Below, one piece after another: positions 53,705 through 63,560 of a stretch of DNA of 64,000 bases (position 1 is its first letter; the number at the start of each line of letters is the position of its first letter). Both the position numbers and the translations under genes were made by a program. Below the pieces are notes generated by a model, which searched no databases, was not told the DNA's origin, and was given only the letters and a program-made list of their open reading frames with translations. The DNA is from Trichobilharzia szidati (Eukaryota > Platyhelminthes > Trematoda > Strigeidida > Schistosomatidae), in assembly GCA_944472155.2 (NCBI GenBank), contig OX235279.1, positions 174,447,868 through 174,511,867 on the forward strand. The letters are read 5' to 3'.

Positions 53705-54660
53705 ATAGTATAATAATAATTTGTTTTATTCGAAAACAGTACTTGTGATACAGAATGGAATTCTCTGCATTTTTACTACAGTATAATTGCATCCAGTTAG
53801 TACATTATCAATAAATAGAATTCTACATAGATTGAGGAAACCACAGTTCATTATGACAACAACATATTGGCATGTCGGTAGCAAAGCCAAAGTTGAACAG
53901 TGTGTTTGAAGGTGTAAGAAAAGTAGGTGCTAGCATATTTTATTGGCGTAAGCGGAAGAAAGAAACAAAGTAGCACATAACGGAAAAAATGAAAAGAGAG
54001 AGAGAAAAGGAAGAGAAAGAAAGAAAATTTTGTACCTATAAATGATATGAGTCGGAAAGACGAGATCCACTTGTTCTACTGACTATTTAATAAGTTATAG
54101 GTATCACGCCTAATGCTTTCTTTACCACACAGAACACGAGCAAAATAGGGTATGGTTGAGTTTTTGTACTTGCTGGTGCGAGCATATAGTTTTCTATATA
54201 GGCTTCTGGTTTTGCCTGATGAGATGAGAGGGGAGAGTTGTGAGTGAAGAGGATGGTGTGAGTTAGATAAAATGGAGTTGGCCCATTTTTCACATCAGTC
54301 CATGTGCCTGTCAACCAGAATATTAACAAGCTGGTTAAGTGGCACGTTGCTTATCCTGCTGACAACCTTTAACATCCTGCGTAATAAGGTATAGTCATTC
54401 TTCAGTAGCCCGGAAAAAACTGAGGGGGAACAATCGAGAATAATAGGCAGGATGCAAGAGTTAACGAATCGTAGGAGTAAGGGTTGGGTTATACCAGAAT
54501 TTCTTAACTTCTTGATGCAGAAGGTAAGACCGAATATTTTCTTAGAAATCACCAAGATATGTGAAGCTCATGTTAAATGCCACGATGATCACCTTCCGAA
54601 TGTCGCTAAATTTTTCATAACCTCTCAAATCATTTCTTAATAGCCTGAAAGTAAGGTTAC
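53705..54660 (-). pseudogene. LINE-D C-terminal part and 3' UTR
   Basis: Minus strand. 54295-54555 codes for KIFGLTFCIKKLRNSGITQP and LLKNDYTLLRRMLKVVSRIS, then VNILVDRHMD. A shifted frame (54087-54329) continues the C-terminus. 3' UTR to 53705 with inverted attattatt terminus. Same family as 20.4-21.9 kb. RT palm not included. Confidence 0.78.
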
Positions 54661-55185
54661 GCAGTATACACTGGAGCACAATGCATGTACTACTTTAGCA
54701 TATTTTTACGCTATTCTATCATATTTAAATAGTGTCTTACAATTTCTTGTAGGTAAACTCCTTCCTAAATGAGACCAGAAGCCAGGCACTTTGTGCAGAC
54801 GACTGAAGATATCGATAGTAGGATGAATAGTGTAGTTTAAACAGCAATCTGCTATCGGTTAACTTGAATACTAAATGATATTAACCATTTGGTCTGTTAT
54901 CTCAGTCACTGGATCTAGATAAGCTGGTACGTTAAAATAGCTGACTGACTCAATAGGACAAATAACTAGGGCGTTATTCTCTTACTAGCGAAATCTAGAA
55001 GTCAACATGGGTGGTACACCTTGGGTGTTAAAACTAAATTCTTCACTTGGAGATGATGTTGATGAGATCGAATTACATTTCTAGGTGTATAAACAAAAGT
55101 GAAACTGGAAAATCAAGTTTGCTAGTCAGTTCAAAGACAACTCATCACTTAGGTTGAAATAGTCATGAAAATATTTAAAAAATAT
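54661..55185. other. No gene recognised
   Basis: Unassigned. Confidence 0.35.
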
Positions 55186-55189
55186 AGAT

Positions 55190-56050
55190 TATTAAACAAA
55201 GAATATTCTTGCCGATAACATGGTCTCCATCAGGTTCTACAGTTATATATACATAATAGTAGTGAATGAATGAATTAGTGTTATGAACAACATTAATGTT
55301 GTTTAAATGACATCGAATAAATAATATCAATAGATTACAGTTCAACAGCATCAACATAACAATAAACTGAACATCAGAAAAATTGGTAAAGATAACAGTA
55401 ATACGAATTCGTGAATTTACAGTCTCTACTGCAGGCCAGGGCAGTATTAGGGGCTGAACTTGCTTCTTTTGCACACAGAGCACTGGTTGTTTGAGGCGAA
55501 TTGAGATAGCCTCTGCTATTCGGAAGATGCGGTGCTTCTATGTTTTTGGCAATTTATTAGGCACCCAGTAGATGATAGAGAAGGATTCTTTAATGCTGGC
55601 TTTGTGGTCGGTATGGAACAGGTGGTCTACTTTCGAGCTATTAATGCTTCTTACTGCACCTTCATTTATCTACACTGTTAGTTGTTCACGAGCAAGCACG
55701 AGAATCCAAGTTCCTAAGGCCGCGGCCAATATAGCTCGCTGCACTACAAGTGTGGTTGAATTGGTAGATCTGTCTGGAAGTTAGTATTCTATGTACTTCA
55801 TCTTTCAATTGAGGAATTATTATCGGTTTTATCGGCAATACGACTTGTAGTTCTCCAGCATTGGAAGTTCTTTGAACTGATTTTCTTGACTTCTTCGTAA
55901 TTTTTCGGCTAGGCATATCACCCTTGAATTTCAGTCGTATGCATAAAGGCTTCTTGTTTACGGAGAGTGAATAGTCCTTTTCAACTTTCTTAGTCATATA
56001 TTTCTTGATGAATTTGTCTGGATTGCTATTTCCAATCAAAACCGCTCCTT
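55190..56050 (-). mobile_element. PLE-d copy, 5'-truncated
   Basis: Minus strand: hammerhead-like end (55194-55239: CTGATGG core, GGCA for GAAA, AGAATATTCTT palindrome), 3' UTR, then coding sequence to 56050. Runs parallel to the plus-strand PLE-d at 59.5-60.9 kb. Confidence 0.82.
55440..56050 (-). pseudogene. PLE-d thumb, linker and GIY-YIG domain
   Basis: SNPDKFIKKYMTKKVEKDYS, VNKKPLCIRLKFKGDMPSRK, RTSNAGELQVVL, IPQLKDEVHRILTSRQIYQF, NHTCSAASYIGRGLRNLDSR. The CxC is altered (C-S-A) and YIG kept. A frameshift near 55690 leads to the C-terminal AEAISIRLKQPVLCVQKKQV, with a final ...LPWP-like end at 55430. Confidence 0.8.
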
Positions 56051-56274
56051 GATCACTTAAAGTCCAACGTACTGTATAGCAGATTTAATTCACGTGGAAT
56101 TGTTACTTATGATTTAATTTGGAGGCCAATGTAACTTTGAAAAGTTCGCCAATGACATGTTATGAACGGAATACAGTTTAAATCTTGAAAGGTTTTTAAT
56201 GGAGCAACGAATCATAGTGAGTTCTAAGGGGATAAGTGGCAATGCAAGCTGGAAGAAAAGACTCAATGGTTTGT

Positions 56275-56545
56275 ATTACCTGTCATTCTCAAACAAATCG
56301 TGAATTAGCAGAAGTTGGGATTCATGCGTTGACCATTGGATCGTGTTCCACTGGCTGAATAGTCTACGAGCTAGCTCACCTTGTAACCAGAAGGCCCTAT
56401 GTTCGAATCCCTTGCAGTGAGTGCGTACTGATGAAGAGTCCCAAACTAGAACAAAACAGTTGTCCAGTACTTCCAGGTGGTTTCCCAATGGTTCTCTAAC
56501 TGATGTCAGTTCAACTGATGAAATCCTCTAAACGATCAAATCAGC
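56275..56545 (+). mobile_element. SINE-1 copy
   Basis: gtgttccactggctgaatag (A box), tatgttcgaatccc (B box), hammerhead 56425-56470 (core ATGAAGA, stem II GTCC/GAAC, CAAA for GAAA) and the 3' domain to gaaatcctctaaa. In sense orientation without an inverted 5' part. Confidence 0.8.
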
Positions 56546-56844
56546 TTTCATTGCAGAATTACACTAACCTTTTAATTAGAAGCAGTTTGATGAAGTTAAG
56601 TTTGGCTAATTGACAGTGTTGTATTGTTTTCTACTTATCACTTCCAACATTTGTTTATGAACAAAAGTTTCACTTTAATAATCTTCCATGGCTTCACATA
56701 TCTCTGCGTGTATTACAGAAATGCGACTGGATGCATTTTGGTCGAATATGCATTTTCTGCTTTGGTCGTTATTCCTAAACTGCTTTTTAGTATTTCGCTC
56801 AAATATTTAAAAAACACAACAGCAGAGATATGTTATTAACCAAA

Positions 56845-57384
56845 GGTGAAGTATTTAAATTCCAAAGGAAAATATACAAACAAACTGAGGGAGTTGTCAT
56901 GGGGTCACCAATATCCAAGACTGTGGCAGATATATCCATAGATAGGTAGGAAAACATAGCGATTGAAACGTCCAGCGCCACCCCAAAAGTATGGTGGAAG
57001 TATGTAGATGAAAAATTCATTGTACTTAGAACACAGGATATAGATAGATTTTTCAAACACATCAACTTAAACGTGGAGGCAATTCAATTGAATTATGTAT
57101 TGGAAATTGAGGAAGGGGAGCTTCCAATGCTACGTTGCAGCATAAAAAGGAAAGAAGATAGGAAACCCACACTTTCAAACAGACATTCAAACTCCCGATC
57201 ATCCCATCCTATGTCATTAAAAATAGGATTGGTGAAATGTTTAAGTAATAGAGCACAAAAACTAAGTAGTACCAAGGAAAATCTAAGACAGGAAGGGAGA
57301 TATGTAAGAGAAGTCTTGAAACTTAATAATTACCCTGATAAATTAGTCAGGAAATATGTAGAGAGATGTTTAAAAAATAAATAA
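56845..57384 (+). pseudogene. PLE-e reverse transcriptase palm and thumb
   Basis: GEVFKFQRKIYKQTEGVVMG and SPISKTVADISIDR (Penelope-type motif B with GSPIS), stop, then VWWKYVDEKFIVLR (motif C; the usual YVDD is YVDE), QDIDRFFKHINLN, IQLNYVLEIEEGELPMLRC, a basic thumb, and LNNYPDKLVRKYVERC. One in-frame TAG at 56946-56948 and one TAA at 57382-57384 before the linker. The second catalytic Asp being Glu would cripple polymerase activity unless it is ancestral in this family. Confidence 0.85.
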
Positions 57385-57559
57385 TAATAGTAGTGATAGT
57401 GATAATAATAATATTAATGACGACATGCATGTCAAATATGTGCAAGACAACACCAACAATAAGGAATCCAAATCATCAGTAGTAGTTCCATAGAAGGGAG
57501 GAAATTCGGAAACCTAACAGAGAATTCTTAACAAGGCAGGTAAAAAGGTGTCATTCAAA

Positions 57560-57760
57560 CCCACAAACTCAATTGGAAACGAGCTTTTTCGGTTAAAGAA
57601 TCAATCCTGTGGAGCTCATAAAACAAAACAATTTAGTTTATCTAATACCCTGCCTGCAATGATTGTTAGGTGAAATACATAGGTCAAAGTAGTAGAACGG
57701 CGTCAGTCAGTCAGACTAGCCGAGCATAAAAGCCTAGCAGCAAAATCTAGATTAGTTGAA
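57560..57760 (+). pseudogene. PLE-e linker and GIY-YIG remnant
   Basis: SFKPTNSIGNELFRLKNQSC then a frame change and a broken nuclease core (ccctgcctgcaatgattgtt, ggtgaaatacataggtcaaa) followed by VRLAEHKSLAAKSRLVEPNK. The intact version is at 41.55-41.69 kb. Confidence 0.7.
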
Positions 57761-58200
57761 CCGAATAAGATAATAAGAAATTTAGAGAATAGTTCGGCTA
57801 TACCACTCACTAAACGTGCAATAACTCACAGCCATACAATATGATGGATGGGATAAGATGACAGCTTTAAAATCTAATGTCACAGGGTAAAGGGAGAGAT
57901 TGATAACAGAAGGTTTGTTTATCGAATCAACTGAGAGAGAATACGTGTAATAGGAATGATTCAACACCTGTCCAACAGGATATCTGGAAAATTCTACTAC
58001 CCCAGTAACGACAAATAGGAGAGAGAGAACAAAGAAAACTATAAAACTCAAGTTTCGAAGTCGTGTGATTATAATTGGCGATATGAACAGTATGAACAAT
58101 AAATTTTGTTGGAAACCTTGTCATCCAGTTAATAATAATACTGTTTCACTCACTGTGTGATATATCTAATAAACAAACTGCCCAAGTTTTACACATGTAT

Positions 58201-58625
58201 TAATATGAATTAAGTGCAGTCATTTTTAAAGACTATACAATATGAGAGATTTATAAGCATGCCATTACTCTATTAATAAAATATAGTGTCACCTAAATGC
58301 CACTTCTGACGACTATATTGGGGATGATAAAGGCTTAAATATTAGAAGTGCAAACTGTTTTCAAGGAAGCATTGTATACCAGTAAGTACATACGGGGTGA
58401 GGTAAGATTGTAAGTTGATTTTCCTCAGTACTAAATACAGTACCCAGTATAACGTCTTCAGTAACCGTAGTGTTCCAATATTGGATAGAGTTCTATGAAT
58501 ACTAAAGGCTAAGGATGATAAATTTGATTATCGCCCACTAAACAGTGACTATAATTCATCAGTTCGACACAGATGAATTAAGACGAAACAGATGTGTTGG
58601 CATATAATGATTACATCATTCTACG
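58201..58625. other. No gene recognised
   Basis: Unassigned. Confidence 0.35.
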
Positions 58626-58629
58626 TTGG

Positions 58630-58900
58630 ATTCCTAGTGGAGAACAGAGCTGTAATAGCACATGTCCATTTCCTTGTTCTCTGAAGTGATATTTCGATGG
58701 CTGTACGAAATCCCCAAACGCTTTTGTTTCCTCCTAACACGATCTCCTCCATGTTTCTCCCGCCCCACCTCCACCCAACTCATCACTTCCCATTCACATT
58801 CCACCCGAGGAAGTAGCACGTGGTGTCATTCAACTCTCTATTTGGTGTATGTCGAATCCATCTTTGCTTCCTTTTGCATATTTGTTGGGAAGTAGGTACT
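58630..58900 (-). mobile_element. LINE-E-like C-terminal/3' end
   Basis: The minus strand reads the HV-LPRVECEWEVMSWVEVGR-like region (58740-58815), and ends with ctctgttctccactaggaat near 58625. Related to the LINE-B/E tail. Confidence 0.5.
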
Positions 58901-59482
58901 TGGTTGTTTCATAACCAAAGTTTCTCTCTAATTATTCTTTCCAGTCGGTTAGTTAGTTTTCCTGAATCGAATCGACCAGTCTGTGTTGAACTTCAAGCTG
59001 ACTGAACAGAAAACTTGATGTATCCAAGATTTTTTCTTTAACTTGGTAGGGCAACAAATGATGATTACCTGTGAGAACGATGAAGAGGCTTGGGTCAGAC
59101 GAAAATAAAGAAAGTTGATTCCATCCTTCACTGCCAATAGGTAAAGAAACAACAACATTAATCAATCACATGCGATTCTTTCAAGCCTGTTTCACTGGTC
59201 GTTTTATATATTTGAAAATTGACCTGCGATTTTTAATATATCTAAAAGCTTTGCACAAGTGTTGGAATCTATTTCAAAAGTATGAATGTCCCAACGGAAT
59301 CATCAATACAAATATTATAAAAGTCTTATGAACACAATTCAGTAGACAGGTAGTACTACTGGTTTGCTTAATTCAAGAGGCTACACTTCACTGCACAGAA
59401 GTCGAATGCTCCCACGTAAGTACAATCTAACTCTTGTCATGTCTACACTAAGAATGTATTCCAATCAAACTAGAACAGTTCT

Positions 59483-59525
59483 GAACGAAGAATAAGCTTT
59501 TCAATAATTTCTCCTCTTCAGGTTC
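59483..59525 (-). ncRNA. PLE-g hammerhead-like module, left
   Basis: Element sense GAAC...GTTC stem I, core CTGAAGA (canonical), short stem II, TGAAAAG, stem III decayed to AGCTTATTCT. Confidence 0.55.
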
Positions 59526-59543
59526 TTACAATTATAAAACCGA

Positions 59544-60600
59544 GTGGCCATGGGCTCCCCATTGGGTTGCATTTTGGCTGATTTCTTTCTAACTAAGCTA
59601 GAAAATAGACCTTTGAACAACCTTATCCGAAAATTCTCATCTTGTCGCCGGTATATGGATGACAACTTCATTCTTTGTGATAATGATTCTCATAGGATCA
59701 AAATAATAGGTGAATTCAATGAAGTACATTCTGCTGTGAAATTCACGTGAGAAGAAGAATCCCAAAACAGAATTGGCTTCCTGGATGTCCTCCTTAAAAT
59801 GATACCAGATGATAGCATAAAGAGAAATTTGCATAGGAAAAGTACATGCGCAGGACAATATATACATTTTCACAGCTTCGTTCCTCTCAAGTACAAAAGA
59901 AATTTAGTAAAGACCCTCACACCTATGTGCTCAGAAGCAGTAATAGAAGATCATCTAAGCATTGTGTATGATGCCTTGATTGAGAATAGCTATCCTGACA
60001 AATTTATCAAGTAACACATGACAAAGACAGCGGAGAAGGACTACCCAATATCTGTAAACAAGAAGCCTTTATACATACGACTGAAATTCAAGGGCGATAT
60101 AACAAGTGAAATAATTACGAAGAAATTAAGAAAATCAGTTCAAAGAACTTTCAATGCTGGCAAACTACACGTCTTATTCTCTACACGACCGATGGTGATT
60201 CCTCGACTGAAAGATGAAGTACCTAGACTAGCTGGTCACTTCCAATTGTATCGACCAATTCAACTGCACTTGTAGTGGAGCGAGTTATATCGGCCGTTGC
60301 TCTAGGAACTTTATTTGTCGTGCTTGCTCGAGAACATTTCCCACTATGGCTAGGTAATGGTGTAGTAAAAACCATCAACAGTTCGATATTGGACCATCTG
60401 GTGCAAACCAACCGGCCACAAAGTCAGCGTGGAAGAATCCTTCTCTATAATCTACCGGGTGCCTAATAAACTGCCACAAAACATCGAAGCACCGCATGCT
60501 CCAAAAAGCAGAGGCTATTGCAATTCGCCTCAAACAACCAGTGCTCTGTGCGCAGAAGAAGCAAGTTCAACCAGCCACTACTACTGCCCTGGCTAGCATT
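59544..60600 (+). pseudogene. PLE-d reverse transcriptase, linker and GIY-YIG, several breaks
   Basis: AMGSPLGCILADFFLTKLE (motif B), SCRRYMDDNFILCDND (motif C with canonical Y-M-D-D), then a stop, NRIGFLDVLLKMI, IHFHSFVPLKYKRNLVKTLT, SYPDKFIK and a stop, HMTKTAEKDYPISVNKKPLY, LKFKGDITSEIITKKLRKSV, IPRLKDEVPRL, then a frameshift into CSGASYIGRCSRNFICRACS and the C-terminal KAEAIAIRLKQPVLCAQKKQ. This is the only copy here with a recognisable PLE catalytic YxDD. Two in-frame stops and at least one frameshift. Confidence 0.85.
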
Positions 60601-60799
60601 CAGTAGAGACTATAAATTCATGAATTTGTAATATTATCTTTCCTAATTTTTCTGACATTCAGTTTATTGTTATGTTGATGCTATTGAATTGTAATCTATC
60701 AATATTATTGATTCGATGTTATTTAAACAGCACCATTAATGTTGTACATAACACTAATTCATTCATTCATTCACTATTATGGATGTATATATAACTGTA

Positions 60800-60843
60800 G
60801 AGCCTGATGAAGAGCAGGTTATCGAAAAGAGTATTCTTTGTTC
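60800..60843 (+). ncRNA. PLE-d hammerhead-like module
   Basis: GAGC/GTTC stem I (one G-U), perfect CTGATGA, GAAA, stem III AGAGTATTCT (near-palindrome). The region between the two boxes (agagcaggttatc) has no convincing stem II. Confidence 0.6.
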
Positions 60844-61029
60844 AGTATCCATTCTTTTGAAAATTATAATATTTAAGGTCGTCACAATAATGAGAGCCAT
60901 TTATGTAGCGGATACATTCGCGTTAACGTGGAATAACAGATTAGTTATGGGGTGTCAAAATAAATAGTAGTATTTGTGTGGCAAATGTTCTAGGCTGAAT
61001 TGAATTACAAAATACTGTGAAATGGTAGA

Positions 61030-61606
61030 CAATGGTGGTTAGTCCAGAGAAGTTCATTAAAGCCGACATAGGTTACAATTGTCGTAAACATGAACTGGTA
61101 AAGATGGAGAAAAAGCCTCTGTTTTTACGTCTCCAATTCAAGGGAGATACTCCTGCTGAGATTCTAATGCAACGTTTAACCAGACCGATCAAGAAAACTT
61201 TATACTCTACACGTCTGTGTCTATCCATCAGTAGCCATCCAGTGTTCACCCAGCAACTCAAAGATGTTTTACATAACCTTAGCTCTTCTTCATGCATATA
61301 CCATTTCAACTGTTCCTGTGGTTCAATTTATATGGGGAGCACAATTAGGCAGGTTCGCCCACGCGTTCGAGAACATTTACCAGCTTGGTTCAGCAAGGGG
61401 GGAAATTAAGTGCATAAAAAGCTCGATCCTGTCACACTTGATCGATACTGGACATCGCATCGATGTCAACACAGCTTTCAAGGTTAGATACCGAATTCCG
61501 AAGACGTTATCACCTACAGTTCGCTTACGTCTCCTACACATAGCTGAAGCTGTTGCAATAAGATCGACTAAATCGGAACTTTGTATCCAAAAAGACCACG
61601 TCTAGA
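61030..61606 (+). pseudogene. PLE-g linker and GIY-YIG domain, nearly intact
   Basis: VVSPEKFIKADIGYNCRKHE, KKPLFLRLQFKGDTPAEILM, KKTLYSTRLCLSISSHPVFT, KDVLHNLSSSSCIYHFNCSC, GSIYMGSTIRQVRPRVREHL, PAWFSKGG, then a one-base shift near 61405 and IKSSILSHLIDTGHRIDVNT, RLRLLHIAEAVAIRSTKSEL, CIQKDHV stop. Nuclease signature Y-M-G (I to M), R and EH kept. The RT is absent. Confidence 0.85.
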
Positions 61607-62221
61607 CGCTGTTCCTACCCTGACCAAACTTGGATTAATGATACTTCTTCTCACCAAGAGTGCTCCTTCCCCGTAACACTCTTGGTTTTTTTCCTTTGCT
61701 TATTATTACAAATATTATTATTATTACTTTTACTATTACTCGATCGAATTTATACCCTTCATGCAAACATTCTCTCAGTACTAACGAATTTTCTATATAA
61801 ACTATCCGGACTTATCATTAGTGATATTACCTCTTTTCTCAATATATGCCTCCACCTGTTTCACTTCACACATTGGCTATATCATTATGAACCTCTCATT
61901 GCAGTCTTACTATCTCCTGTTTAACACAGACCACTTTGTACTAGCCACTCACCTGACACCTTTTATAACCTTGAACTGACTTGTCAATTTTCCTACCCCA
62001 CACTCTACAAGTCTATTATGATTAATCACCACTATTGCCTCCCATTTTACAATATTTTGTAATCGATTTCAGCCTAGCATGACGTTTGTCACACAAATAC
62101 GACTATTTATTTTGACACCCCATAACAAATCTGTTATTCTATGTTAACGAAAATGTATCCACCGCATAACTGGCTCTCATTATTGTAATGGTAACAAATA
62201 TTATAATTGTTTTATAACTGT

Positions 62222-62265
62222 AAGCACCTGAAGAGGAGAAATTATTGAAAAGAATATTCTTTGTT
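62222..62265 (+). ncRNA. PLE-g hammerhead-like module, right
   Basis: CTGAAGA core, then ggagaaattatt, GAAA, perfect palindrome AGAATATTCT, TTG. Stem I is weak here (AGCA versus GTTC). Confidence 0.55.
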
Positions 62266-62284
62266 CAGATTGACTTTTAATTCA

Positions 62285-62820
62285 TAATATGAGAATATTT
62301 CACACTATTAAATTTTGTAACAGTTCTGTTCCTTTAAATTACCTTAGCCAAGTTTCCTATAATAACCACTTTATCGACTGGAGTATTGATTTCTCCGAGT
62401 TCATTATTAACTTGACCGTGATTATTGGTCTTTATTGACCAGAGGATAATTTTTTACAAATAATTTTCTGTGTTTTTCAATAGCCTGGAAATAATCCCTT
62501 AAATTGTTGCATCGATTTGCAGTTGTTTACACAATGCACCTGTGATTAATGATTATCTGTAAACAATAATAAACTTGCTGTTAAACACTTTGAAGTAATT
62601 TTTAACGGCTTTAGCCTTTTTGCGTTGGTCTGTAGTCATTCATCCGACTTATTACTTCTCAGGTTTTAGTAGTATTTCAGTAGTATGCGTGGGCTTGGTC
62701 GTATTTCTTCTTTCAAAAGTTGTGCATGTTTGTGTTCCCATTGTACTGACATCCCACTGTTATACATACGGAGGGGTGTATGTGTGTGTGCATCAGAGAC
62801 AGAGAGGTGATGGTTTTCTT
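62285..62820. other. No gene recognised
   Basis: AT-rich spacer with a short TG run near 62780. Confidence 0.4.
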
Positions 62821-62824
62821 ATTG

Positions 62825-63345
62825 TTTGCATGGAGAATTTCATTATGAGCTGACATCAGTTAGAAAACCACTGGAAAACCACCACTGGAGTACTGGACAG
62901 CTGTTTCGTCCACCTAGTTTGGTACCCTTCAGCAGTACGCACCCACCACAGGGGTGGGAACTTCTGCTTACAAGGCGGCCTCGAAGACCATTGAGCAATC
63001 AAACGAAATCCCTACACAACCAGTACTTGAAAATTAATCTGATGCTCACTAGTGACTGGCCCTAATCAGGCAGTTAACCCTGGGGTTCTAGTGGGAAGCC
63101 GTGACCAGTAGGGTACAGCAGGTTGAAGATGAGGCAGTAACTCATCGAAGAAGATATTGGGAAATGGTCGCGCTATTTCATGAATTGGCTGGCAGAAGTT
63201 AGAATTCATGGGCTGGTCATTGGATCGAGTCCCAGTAGCTGAATGGTCTACGAGCCAACTCGCCTTGTAACCAGAAGGTGCTGGGTTCGAACAGCTGTGT
63301 TGGGTGCGTACTGATGAAAAGTCCTAAACTAGGACGAAACAGCTG
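62825..63345. mobile_element. SINE-1 pair, minus fragment joined to plus unit
   Basis: 62825-62996 is a minus-strand copy from 3' domain to tRNA-like part, with hammerhead core CTGAAGG. At 62997 it switches to plus: 3' tail caatcaaacgaaatccctac, caccagtacttgaaaa-like, boundary attaatctgatgctcactag, anchor region, A box tagctgaatggtctacgag, B box tgggttcgaaca, hammerhead 63308-63355. The plus part runs through a 3'-to-5' unit junction, so its source was a tandem or circular template. Confidence 0.82.
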
Positions 63346-63355
63346 CCTATCTGGT
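63308..63355 (+). ncRNA. Hammerhead module in SINE-1 (C3A variant)
   Basis: Core ATGAAAA (base 3 A, base 8 A), stem II GTCC/GGAC intact, GAAA, stem III CAGCTG intact, stem I partner decayed (ctggtac). Not expected to cut. Confidence 0.65.
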
Positions 63356-63359
63356 ACAG

Positions 63360-63560
63360 TGTTCACCAACTGCCTTCGTGGTCTGAGTTCCATTTCTGGT
63401 TGACGCAGTTATATACCTCACCTAATTGGTAAAGAGTCTGGTAAATAAGGAAGGTTGTGAGAGAGGTTAGCAACCACTCCCAGTAAATGAAAACAGCACC
63501 GCCACTGAAAACTCAACGCTCAAAGCTGATAGTCTTAGGTTGCACTTGGAATGCTAAGAA
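63360..63560 (+). mobile_element. SINE-2 copy, diverged
   Basis: Begins within the tRNA-like head (gtggtctgagttccatttct), body gtaaataaggaaggttgtga, tail cttaggttgcacttggaatg-taagaag. Confidence 0.6.

Larger units (their letters stand above)
56820..58200 (+). mobile_element. PLE-e, the longest PLE copy of its family here
   Basis: From the RT palm (56845) through the thumb, a decayed linker/GIY-YIG region (57560-57760), and the terminal region (57770-58160), to the edge gcccaagttttacacatg at 58178. 5'-truncated. Only one orientation, so unlike most PLEs here it is not a fold-back. Confidence 0.85.
59543..60867 (+). mobile_element. PLE-d inserted into the PLE-g terminal repeat
   Basis: 5'-truncated exactly inside the RT palm, running to a hammerhead-like end at 60800-60843 plus ~25 bp. 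The junction with PLE-g is clean on both sides. Any target duplication is very short (aaaa-type). Confidence 0.82.
59465..62280 (+). mobile_element. PLE-g with inverted ends, split by a nested PLE-d
   Basis: Left end: inverted hammerhead-like module at 59465-59541, joined by sequence logic to 60868-61030. Right end: 62040-62280. Joining ...ttacaattataaaac (59540) to aattataatattt (60869) recreates the right-end order, so 59543-60867 is a later insertion. The core 61030-61610 carries a GIY-YIG gene. Terminal inverted repeats total about 230 bp. Confidence 0.85.

Noticed and set aside
61682..61924. 80-codon Leu-rich frame resembling a membrane protein
   Set aside because: Lies in the 3' UTR of PLE-g and is explained by a CTT/ATT-rich strand.
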